DNA from: JBHJHK01 sp050330975
Lineage (GTDB): Bacteria > Pseudomonadota > Gammaproteobacteria > Competibacterales > Competibacteraceae
Direction of reading: 5' to 3'
DNA: 8,199 nucleotides
NCBI GenBank assembly: GCA_050330975.1
Contig: JBHJHK010000056.1
Span: 1-8,199 of the forward strand
Part shown: positions 1 to 5,292 of the stretch, one piece after another
Numbering within the stretch: the first letter of the stretch is position 1
Layout: each line of letters starts with the position of its first letter
Notes under the pieces: generated by a model
What the model saw: the letters and a program-made list of their open reading frames with translations, nothing else
Database searches by the model: none
What the model was told of the DNA's origin: nothing
Made by a program: the position numbers and the translations under genes

Positions 1-401
1 ACCCGGATGGCCCAGGCCGAGGCCAGTGCCACCAGGACGACGAGGCGCTCGACGCGATGAGGCTGGGTGAAGTGGGTGTCTTCGAGGTTGAAGCCGCCGG
101 ATTTCCAGGCGTAGAAGAGGCGCTCGATAGCCCAGCGGACCCGGTACTGGCGCAAGGCCGGGGGGATGGGGGTGGGGGCGGCGAGGATGACGAAGGTGTC
201 GTCTTTGAGGCGTTTAGCACTGAGAAAGAGGTTTTGGCCCAGCAGGTGCCTGGATTGGCGTAAGGTGCGGATCTTACACCGTTCGAGGTCGTCGAAGAGG
301 GTCTTCACCGCCACAGGCCCTTGGAGGGTGTCGACCTGCAGGTTGTGCTTGAGGCGGATGATGAAGGGGGTGTGCTGGTGAGCTAACCAGGCCAGCCGCT
401 T
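1..401 (-). pseudogene. IS4-family transposase, C-terminal fragment (truncated at its N-terminus, runs off the window)
   Basis: Reading the minus strand in the frame whose codons start at plus positions divisible by 3 gives about 133 residues without a stop. The fragment begins with RLAWLAHQHTPFIIRLKHN, like the IS4 segment that normally follows the DREF motif. It later contains YRVRWAIERLFYAWK, an exact Y-(2)-R-(3)-E-(6)-K (YREK) signature, which carries the third catalytic acidic residue of IS4 transposases. The first two catalytic aspartates would lie upstream, but the frame hits a stop at 432-434 and no DREF-like sequence appears in the other minus frames nearby. Homology therefore seems to end abruptly near position 401. 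The 3' end of the gene lies beyond position 1. I infer a dead remnant of an insertion sequence. The family call is fairly secure; the exact breakpoint is not. Confidence 0.8.
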
Positions 402-453
402 GTTATGCTGGTGTGATGTACTATGGTTTTGCTACCCGGTTAATGATGGCCCA

Positions 454-498
454 ACTTGGTCTGATGATTGATTGTACGGCAATCAGACCACTTGGTCT
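454..498. repeat. Cluster of TGGTCT/AGACCA inverted and direct repeats
   Basis: Between the IS4 remnant and the end of the VPLPA-CTERM gene there are three copies of TGGTCT: at 457-462 (plus), 485-490 (as AGACCA) and 493-498 (plus). TGGTCTGAT (457-465) and ATCAGACCA (482-490) form a 9-bp perfect inverted repeat with a 16-base spacer. AGACCA-CT-TGGTCT (485-498) is a compact palindrome. ACTTGGTCT occurs as a direct repeat at 454-462 and 490-498. Half-sites of the type TGGTC/GACCA are known for FadR-like GntR regulators, but no gene starts here, so an operator role is only a guess. It could equally be a hairpin in the 3' untranslated region of the gene ending at 542, or debris of a lost element end. 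The rest of 402-541 shows nothing I recognise. Confidence 0.4.
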
Positions 499-541
499 TT
501 TCCGGGTGCACGATCAATAGAGAGCTAACGGGAGCGTAGCG

Positions 542-1135
542 TCAGGCGCGGCGGCGCCAGGCGAGCGCCGCGAGCCCGGCGATCAAGAGCGGTACGGTGG
601 CCGGCAGGGGCACCGCCTCGGGGGGGACGTCAGGGCCGACGACCATGCGGACGAAAACGGGGTCAGTGCCGGTCGCGTCGAATACCTCGTTGGCATAGGT
701 CGACGAGAAAACCTCGGTCTCGTTGATCCGGAGGCGGAGTATACCCACGTCGGAGGCCTCCAGCAGGGAGCCGCTCACCGCGAAGTTGCTGTCGTAGGTC
801 GCAGAGAACTCCGACATGCCGAGGAAATAGATGCCGTTGCTCAGACTGATCTCAATGAGGCTGAGTAGCCCGAGAATCGAATCATCGTTCACGGCGAGGA
901 CCGTGCCGTCGGCGTCATAGAGCCCGATGGCGGTGTCCATGACGGACCTTGCGTCCTCGGGCAGTACCGAGGGTATCCCGGTGTCGTCGTTGGTACTGCC
1001 CAAGGTGTCGAACTGGAACAGGCCCGCGTCCCCGATGCTTCCGAGATCCACGAACGTCATCGGCATGGACCATGCCGCGGGGGTGTACAAGCCCGCGATA
1101 GTGATTGTGGCCGCCGCGAAAAGATTCTTTTTCAT
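542..1135 (-). CDS. Secreted VPLPA-CTERM (exosortase-sorted) protein
   Basis: The product is a 197-residue exported protein. It begins MKKN, followed by a hydrophobic stretch (FAAATITIAGLYTPAAWS), which looks like a signal peptide. The last 23 residues start with VPLPATVPLL, continue as a hydrophobic helix and end in WRRRA. This is the tripartite VPLPA variant of the PEP-CTERM sorting signal: motif, membrane helix, basic cluster. Such tails are recognised and processed by an exosortase, and the proteins are surface or exopolysaccharide associated. The middle contains TAIGLYDADGTVLAVNDDS, like the repeated beta-rich region seen in other PEP-CTERM proteins; no catalytic motif is visible. I chose the ATG at 1135 because a GGAG lies nine bases upstream. 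An alternative GTG at 1150 would include that Shine-Dalgarno inside the reading frame. No exosortase gene is in the window. The precise function is unknown. Confidence 0.85.
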   Translation of the reverse strand: MKKNLFAAATITIAGLYTPAAWSMPMTFVDLGSIGDAGLFQFDTLGSTNDDTGIPSVLPEDARSVMDTAIGLYDADGTVLAVNDDSILGLLSLIEISLSNGIYFLGMSEFSATYDSNFAVSGSLLEASDVGILRLRINETEVFSSTYANEVFDATGTDPVFVRMVVGPDVPPEAVPLPATVPLLIAGLAALAWRRRA

Positions 1136-1153
1136 TTGGTCACACTCCACTTA

Positions 1154-1176
1154 GGTTTGATCAATCCGGTTTGATA
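1154..1176. promoter_or_regulatory. Tandem GGTTTGAT repeats upstream of the VPLPA-CTERM gene
   Basis: GGTTTGAT occurs at 1154-1161 and again at 1169-1176, a 15-base period, about 19 to 41 bases upstream of the chosen start of the VPLPA-CTERM gene. A perfect palindrome GATACGTATC lies a little further upstream at 1195-1204. Position and spacing would suit a regulator binding near the promoter or in the 5' untranslated region. I could not define confident -35 and -10 boxes. The remaining interval up to 1434 contains only short open frames without a ribosome binding site or recognisable similarity. Confidence 0.3.
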
Positions 1177-1434
1177 AATTCGGTGCCTTCACACGATACG
1201 TATCTTGACAAGTTTTCATTGTCATTCTGTCGAAAGATAGGAAATCCAAAGGAATGAATCTGGACTTCGAAGGCAAAGGTAGCCGATTAGGAGCAAGGAG
1301 GTCAAGCTGGAGACAACGAACGAAGGCGCGAGAATGGGCCAGAGGGTCGCAAGGCAGGCCAAGGTCAAGGGCTGCAAGGTGTGCAGTGGCTTGCTCCATA
1401 CGAGTTGAGCCACGAGTTAGGCTTGGATAGTCAG

Positions 1435-1656
1435 CTAAATGATTTCGTTCATGGGACGAATGCATGGCTTAGGTAGTTCTCGACCCTCAGACTCAAAATG
1501 CTCTATGACTTCATCAACCACTTCGAGTAACTCACTGTAGAGATGCACGGGATCGTCGCCGTGTATGCCAGTGATGAGATCAGGACATTTGCCAATGTAG
1601 ACCTGTTCTTCTTCGCTCCACTCAATCCATTTATGGTAACGATCCCCTTTAGTCAT
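1435..1656 (-). CDS. hicB: HicB-like antitoxin, short form, partner toxin broken
   Basis: This 73-residue protein has the typical core of small HicB-like antitoxins: YHKWIEWSEEEQVYIGKCPD, then the GIHGDD turn and a C-terminal helix (LLEVVDEVIEHFESEG). HicB proteins bind and neutralise the mRNA-cleaving HicA toxin and often repress their own operon. This one ends soon after the partial RNase-H-like domain, and I see no separate DNA-binding domain. The start is supported by GAGG seven bases upstream and by a four-base ATGA overlap with the stop codon of the upstream hicA remnant, the usual translational coupling of such pairs. Because hicA is disrupted, this is an orphan antitoxin unless another HicA exists in the genome. 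No stop or frameshift is visible within the gene. Confidence 0.85.
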   Translation of the reverse strand: MTKGDRYHKWIEWSEEEQVYIGKCPDLITGIHGDDPVHLYSELLEVVDEVIEHFESEGRELPKPCIRPMNEII

Positions 1657-1968
1657 TTCTTCACCTCTGCAAGGGCTTTTTGCGCATCTTTCTCTTGATA
1701 CGCCTTGGCATTTTCTCCTAACTAGTCACTAATACCAATTTGCCTATTCTGAGCTGCATGATTTGCCCAATAACGCCGACATCATCAGGATCGTAAACGC
1801 ACAAGGGTTGACGCAAATTGGTATAAGTATGACGGCGCCAGGACAACTGCGATGAGTTAATTTGCGATGCGAACCTTTGCCACCAGGTATAGTCAACCCT
1901 GTACAGAACTTGGCTTCCAAAAGCCAAAAATACAGATTGACTGCCTGATTGAGAAGTTTTTTTTGGGG
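1653..1968 (-). pseudogene. hicA: hicA toxin remnant, split by a 91-bp insertion
   Basis: Two separated pieces of a HicA-family mRNA interferase are readable. The upstream piece (about 1825-1890) contains PGGKGSHRKLTH followed by SCPGAVIL, with the GSH motif that holds the catalytic histidine. The downstream piece (1653-1721) reads LGENAKAYQEKDAQKALAEV and ends KK-stop, overlapping hicB by ATGA. Small HicA proteins typically run GGKGSHRxxxH, then VxxSGKLGxxAKxYQEKxVxxAL, so the halves fit one gene. Between them lies the inserted element at 1733-1823. Removing it with one copy of TAA makes codons at 1728, 1725, 1722 and 1719 continue the same frame: S, D, stop, L. The expected residues are S-G-K-L, so one missense and one nonsense change have also accumulated. 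The N-terminal part (1891-1968) is poorly conserved and has no clear start codon. The toxin is inferred to be inactive. Confidence 0.75.
1733..1823. mobile_element. MITE-like 91-bp element inserted in hicA, with TAA target duplication
   Basis: The element is bounded by an 11-bp perfect inverted repeat, TACCAATTTGC at 1733-1743 and GCAAATTGGTA at 1813-1823. It is directly flanked by TAA on both sides (1730-1732 and 1824-1826). It has no complete gene, so it would need a transposase supplied in trans. The boundaries are supported independently by the host gene: deleting the element plus one TAA (94 bases) brings the two hicA halves into the same frame. A 3-bp T-N-A duplication is known for some IS5-family subgroups, and an IS5-like relic lies about 170 bases away, but a relation is only inferred. 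Similar inverted repeats just outside (AGGGTTGAC at 1804-1812 and its complement at 1892-1900) are probably coincidental. Confidence 0.7.
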
Positions 1969-1991
1969 TTAATAAATAAAATAATTTTCAG

Positions 1992-2141
1992 AGTGACGAC
2001 TACAAAGCATTGCGTACCCATCTCAATCGCTGGGGGTATCGCGTTTTCCTACCAGACGATGGTAAGCCCAAGCGGCGTTGGGCGGTGGAGCGAAGCCCTA
2101 GTTGGATGTTGGATGAATTGTTTTCATCAGGTCTTTATTAG
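1992..2141 (+). pseudogene. Relic resembling an IS5-family transposase
   Basis: In the plus frame starting at 1992 the translation runs SDDYKALRTHLNRWGYRVF, then LPDDGKPKRRWAVERSPSWM, and stops at 2139-2141. The block RRWAVERSPSWM resembles the RRWVVERTFAWL block near the C-terminus of many IS5-family transposases. There the glutamate is the third catalytic acidic residue, and it is preceded by a short region with a LRxxLxxxG-like helix, as here. Upstream the frame is closed by a stop at 1977-1979 in very AT-rich sequence. After the motif the sequence no longer looks like the family. Only about 40 residues support the call. No start codon, inverted repeat pair or full domain is visible, so this is a decayed fragment at best. 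The rest of 2142-2233 shows no feature. Confidence 0.5.
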
Positions 2142-2233
2142 CTGGGAACATAAAACACAGAATTGTCTTGCTTTTTTACATTGTGTCGCTACTCTGGTCG
2201 CTTTTCAGTGAGTTGAGATTTTCGGATGAGATC

Positions 2234-3670
2234 TTAACGGTTCCGAATACGCTCAACAGTATTGACAGCGCGACGAAAACAGGGGTGCACCTGTACTTCG
2301 TCAAAGCGGGGCTCGTGACGTTCCTGATAGGAATAGAATGTTTGGCTTCCACCTCTTCCCCCAAGCACAAAATCTCCGATAAAACCGATCTCGTAAAGAA
2401 TCGAGAGAAAGCCGCCAATATCTGTATCGGTAACCAGTCGATTGAACCATTGCTCGTTGATGGGAACATTAATCATGATTTCCATCAATATGTGCTCAAT
2501 TTCTTCGCGCTTCAGATGATATCTGTGGCGAGAGAAATTCGTCCTCCAATAGGTCATGACTGAAATCAAGTCTGGATACTGGTTCGAATACTCCGCGCAC
2601 AAATCGTCAAGTTTCCATCTTGAATATGTCTGCTCAGAATCTTTAAGCCTTCTATCAGATGGCTCTTCGGATTTGAGATCTTGTGTATAGTATCGGGCAA
2701 GCTGAATGAGTTCACGAGGCCGGAAAAGTGTTCTTTCAACTAGCCAATTATCAGTATTCGAGGTTCCAATGGTTTGAGGAGATACAGAATAAAATGGGTT
2801 ATCTAGCTCGTCTTCGCCATCACGACGTCGATTGAAATTGATGCGCTCACCGAGTATTTTGATTAGCTGATGCTGTGTCCAGCGAATCCGTTCGACATCG
2901 CGATATTTGTCCGCGTGTTGGGTCCGACCAATGAGGATTGTATAGACATCTTCTCGTAAGAATACTACTGTATGAATTGATTTATTAAGGGCGGACAAAC
3001 AGTTAGAAGCTAATAGCAGACCCAGAAGAAGATTATTCGCCGTTTGGGAGTTATCCCATCCAAGATCAAGATCATCGACAAGGGCAACGAAACGCGCTCC
3101 ACCTTTGCATAGCTCAATAGTATGGTGCTGAAATTCTTCAATATCTGATGCATTTCGAAACTCTTTTTCGAGGGATAACCCAAATTCTCCCAGGTTTCCC
3201 ACTTTCAGCTTTAGCCGCTTAAGAATGTCAATAATGTTTTCTACCAAATCTCTCGATGTTGCATTTGATGATTTAGCAAGAGAACGAGCAAAAGCCAAAC
3301 TTCCAGAGCAATAAGTGCCTTTAGCTCGATGTCCAATTTTGCAAAGGCAACTTATCAGAATTTGGCGTAGCCAAGTATGTTGAAAAAAGATTTCCTCGCC
3401 GAAGCCAGTTTGCAAGCTAGTATCGTTAAGGACTACCCGTAGTGTATTGAAATTTGGTGTAATTTTTACAACATGGGTATTTTCTTCATTCGAAAAATAG
3501 TTATCTAGCTTTTTTAAAAGAGCACTCTTTCCCGAGCCCTTGCGACCTACGACAAGTGACCGACGGCGATTAATGAGTCTGTCAAACGCATCCGAGCTAA
3601 CAAAATATTCAAGAAGGTTTTCATCCTTCTCGGCGCTATCGTCTCCCCAATCTATTTGATTCAGTTGCAT
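2234..3670 (-). CDS. P-loop ATPase, Sll1717 family
   Basis: The 478-residue protein has a Walker A motif VGRKGSGKS at about residues 41-49. A Walker B motif FVALVDDLDLGWD follows at about 194-206. It then has FLREDVY (237-243) and LFRPRELIQLAR (315-326), which match the later conserved blocks I associate with Sll1717-type P-loop ATPases. The C-terminal third (from about 370) is helical and charged, perhaps a winged-helix or effector-sensing region. No nuclease, membrane segment or other catalytic motif is seen. The biochemical role of the family is not established; related ATPases are often found in variable or defence-rich regions. The gene is visibly AT-richer than the genes to its right and is flanked by insertion-sequence and toxin-antitoxin debris, suggesting transfer. 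The start at 3670 fits the family N-terminus (LNQIDWGDDSAEKDENLLEYF), although no good Shine-Dalgarno precedes it. It appears to be monocistronic. Confidence 0.8.
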   Translation of the reverse strand: MQLNQIDWGDDSAEKDENLLEYFVSSDAFDRLINRRRSLVVGRKGSGKSALLKKLDNYFSNEENTHVVKITPNFNTLRVVLNDTSLQTGFGEEIFFQHTWLRQILISCLCKIGHRAKGTYCSGSLAFARSLAKSSNATSRDLVENIIDILKRLKLKVGNLGEFGLSLEKEFRNASDIEEFQHHTIELCKGGARFVALVDDLDLGWDNSQTANNLLLGLLLASNCLSALNKSIHTVVFLREDVYTILIGRTQHADKYRDVERIRWTQHQLIKILGERINFNRRRDGEDELDNPFYSVSPQTIGTSNTDNWLVERTLFRPRELIQLARYYTQDLKSEEPSDRRLKDSEQTYSRWKLDDLCAEYSNQYPDLISVMTYWRTNFSRHRYHLKREEIEHILMEIMINVPINEQWFNRLVTDTDIGGFLSILYEIGFIGDFVLGGRGGSQTFYSYQERHEPRFDEVQVHPCFRRAVNTVERIRNR

Positions 3671-3698
3671 GGAGTCGTACCCGTCGGATTGTTCAAAA

Positions 3699-3727
3699 AT
3701 ACTATCGCAACCTGAGTTCGACGTAAA
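3699..3727 (-). promoter_or_regulatory. Possible sigma-70-like promoter of the P-loop ATPase gene
   Basis: On the minus strand TTTACG (3722-3727) and TAGTAT (3699-3704) are separated by 17 bases. Each matches four of six positions of the -35 and -10 consensus. The -10 lies about 28 bases upstream of the ATPase start, which would give a short leader lacking a clear Shine-Dalgarno. The match is weak and unsupported by any other evidence. Confidence 0.25.
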
Positions 3728-4057
3728 TTTCTATGCGTCCTACCACCCCCTCCGAGGCACCTCGACCAAGTCAAAGCTGCTATCCCGTCAGATACTAAGT
3801 CAATGATTTAACAGTGACCAACAGAGGCAGGTGATAAGTGCTCGATTGTACTCATCCAGGCAAGCTCCACGGGTAAGGGTGGCCGTTGGGCTGAAAACGG
3901 CGCCCCGGCAGAGCTATAACTTCCTGATTTCCAATCTTATGTTCTTACATCGCGAAATCATTGGAGCTGCGGCTGCGCCAGGTCCAGCCGCTGTTAGCAG
4001 TCAAAACCATCGACGCGCTGTATGGCGATGGGGATGAGCACTGAGGACCCTTTGGAG
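3728..4057. other. Intergenic stretch without recognisable gene (junction between AT-richer insert and GC-rich core)
   Basis: I read all frames here and found only short frames with no recognisable protein. A seven-base-pair hairpin, GCGGCTG (3969-3975) with CAGCCGC (3985-3991), lies 67 to 90 bases beyond the stop of the ATP-grasp gene. It has no following T-run on the minus strand, so it is not a convincing terminator. The change in base composition across this interval marks the likely edge of the acquired segment. Confidence 0.5.
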
Positions 4058-4996
4058 TCAATAAACGGCAAACATCCGCCGACTGTAATCCACCTTGGCC
4101 TCGGCGCCGTCGAGCTCCCCCACGTCCCGCTCAACCTGCTGGAGGCGCCCCAAGATTCCCTCACGGTTGGCGATTTGGATGGAGATCCCGGGCCTGGCAT
4201 TGATCTCCAACAACATGGGCCCCTTGTCCTTGTCGAGGACGATATCCACCCCCAAATAGCCCAGCTCGGTGATCTCGAAAAACTTCGCCGCCATCACCAT
4301 CATCTCCCGCCAGTGGGGAATCTGCCGCCCCACCAACGTCCCCCCGGTCTCGGGGTGGTTGTCGATGAAACGGTCGTACTGGACGCCCCCCAGGGTTTTG
4401 CCCGTACCCATGTCGATACCCACCCCAATGCCGCCGGTGTGGAGGTTGGCCTTGGCGACGTAGGCCCGGGTGGGCAAGCGCAGCATGGCCATCACCGGTA
4501 CCCCCAACAAGGCCACAATCCGCACATCTGGCACCCCTTGGTAGGCGATATCGTCGAAGATCGGATCAAAACTCACCGGGTACTCCAACAGCGCCCGGTC
4601 GCTGTTGCCACTCAGGGAATACATCCCGCTGAGTATATTCTGGAGATGGAACACCAAGTCATCGCGTCCGAGAATCAGCCCCGATCCCTTGCGAAACCCG
4701 GCATCCAGGCTCTCGACGACGACGATAATACCGCCGCCGCCGCTGCCCCGGGCGGGCTTGACCACAAAGGCGTCGGGACGCCCGGCCCGCTCGTGGAATG
4801 TAGCCACTTGGGCCTGGAAATCGATGGTGCCATAGAGCTTGGGGGTGGGCACCCCCGCCCGTTGGGCCAGTCGCTTGGTGGCGATTTTATCGTCCGCCAG
4901 GGGATAGTGGCGGCGCTGGTTGTAGCGGTAGACGTAGTCGCCATTGCGGGCATTGATGCCCATGATGCGATTGCGGCGGTAGGAAAAGGGAAACAC
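4058..4996 (-). CDS. Alpha-L-glutamate ligase-like ATP-grasp protein (RimK-related)
   Basis: This 312-residue protein belongs to the RimK-related group of ATP-grasp ligases, which join a carboxylate to an amino group through an acyl-phosphate; its substrates are unknown. The N-terminal region has the family block GINARNGDYVYRYNQRRHYP (13-32). The ATP-binding lysine and glycine-rich loop are FVVKPARGSGGGG (77-89), and LHTGGIGVGID (185-195) follows. The metal-binding end is GVDIVLD (249-255) and LLEINARPG (262-270), with the expected Asp, Glu and Asn. Length and motif order are complete. I chose the GTG at 4996: it keeps the usual short extension before GINARN, has GGGAG upstream, and lies four bases after the stop of the preceding small gene, implying coupling. 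In gammaproteobacteria such genes usually follow a transglutaminase/7-TM membrane gene; here a 51-codon gene occupies that position. Confidence 0.88.
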   Translation of the reverse strand: MFPFSYRRNRIMGINARNGDYVYRYNQRRHYPLADDKIATKRLAQRAGVPTPKLYGTIDFQAQVATFHERAGRPDAFVVKPARGSGGGGIIVVVESLDAGFRKGSGLILGRDDLVFHLQNILSGMYSLSGNSDRALLEYPVSFDPIFDDIAYQGVPDVRIVALLGVPVMAMLRLPTRAYVAKANLHTGGIGVGIDMGTGKTLGGVQYDRFIDNHPETGGTLVGRQIPHWREMMVMAAKFFEITELGYLGVDIVLDKDKGPMLLEINARPGISIQIANREGILGRLQQVERDVGELDGAEAKVDYSRRMFAVY

Positions 4997-5000
4997 GGTC

Positions 5001-5156
5001 TCAGGCTCCCTGGGCCTGGCGGCGCTGTTCCAGCTCGCGGTTGAGGGCCCGAAAGCGAAAGTACTCCGAGAGCTTATAACCGTTGTAACAGCCCAACAAC
5101 AGACTCAAGGCCAAAATGACGAGCAAAAGCTCGGGGGCGAAGATATGACGGTTCAT
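5001..5156 (-). CDS. Small membrane protein or lipoprotein, 51 aa
   Basis: A short N-terminus (MNRHIFAPE) is followed by a strongly hydrophobic segment (LLLVILALSLLLG, about residues 10-22). The rest is a charged, basic tail ending ELEQRRQAQGA. The tail should face the cytoplasm if the helix is a simple anchor. Alternatively LLGC at residues 20-23 resembles a lipobox, although leucine at -2 is unusual, and the tail would then be periplasmic. The start at 5156 has GTGGAG six bases upstream; an upstream GTG at 5222 in the same frame lies inside a hairpin and is less likely. The gene ends four bases before the ATP-grasp gene, so the two are probably translated together. I do not recognise a family. 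It might be the stub of a larger membrane partner of the ligase or an independent small protein. Confidence 0.6.
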   Translation of the reverse strand: MNRHIFAPELLLVILALSLLLGCYNGYKLSEYFRFRALNRELEQRRQAQGA

Positions 5157-5206
5157 CGACGGCTCCACTGATCTCAAAGAACGGTTGGTTTGCAAACCCA
5201 CAGCCA

Positions 5207-5234
5207 CCGAAGCGGCCCCCACGGGCCACTTCGG
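5207..5234. terminator. Strong hairpin between phaC and the small membrane gene
   Basis: CCGAAGCGGCCC (5207-5218) and GGGCCACTTCGG (5223-5234) can form a 12-base-pair stem with one G-T wobble on the minus-strand transcript and a four-base loop. It lies about 60 bases after the phaC stop and 50 bases before the small gene. There is no T-run on either side, so it is not a classical intrinsic terminator. It may instead stabilise the phaC transcript end, attenuate read-through, or be a processing site. Confidence 0.5.
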
Positions 5235-5292
5235 CGAGTTCCAAACCTCAGTCCATCCTCAACGTCAGGGTTTTTGTGGAACCGTCAAAGAC

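Noticed and set aside
1151..1465. 104-codon minus frame, and a 63-codon hydrophobic frame at 1222-1413, between hicB and the VPLPA-CTERM gene
   Set aside because: Neither has a ribosome binding site or recognisable similarity. The longer one overlaps the end of hicB and runs into the upstream region of the VPLPA-CTERM gene. The hydrophobic one could be a membrane-protein fragment but nothing supports it.
1718..1927. 69-codon minus frame running through the MITE-like element
   Set aside because: It is the off-frame reading of the hicA remnant plus the inserted element; the hicA frame explains the flanks better.
1910..1927. Hairpin TTGGCTT-CCAA-AAGCCAA
   Set aside because: It has a seven-base stem with no T-run on either strand and lies in the decayed 5' part of hicA; probably chance.
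1867..2211. 114-codon plus frame
   Set aside because: It crosses the hicA remnant antisense, an AT-rich spacer and the IS5-like relic in a different frame; no coherent protein.
2168..2563. 131-codon plus and 97-codon minus frames at the 3' end of the P-loop ATPase
   Set aside because: They overlap the ATPase reading frame and show no motif. I specifically looked here for a second defence gene and found none.
3831..4037. 68-codon plus frame in the gap between the ATPase and ligase genes
   Set aside because: It has no similarity I recognise, and GC-rich sequence makes such short frames common.
4022..5044. 340-codon open frame on the plus strand opposite the ATP-grasp ligase
   Set aside because: It is an antisense shadow of a GC-rich gene: biased composition, no domain, while the minus strand shows a complete ATP-grasp motif set.
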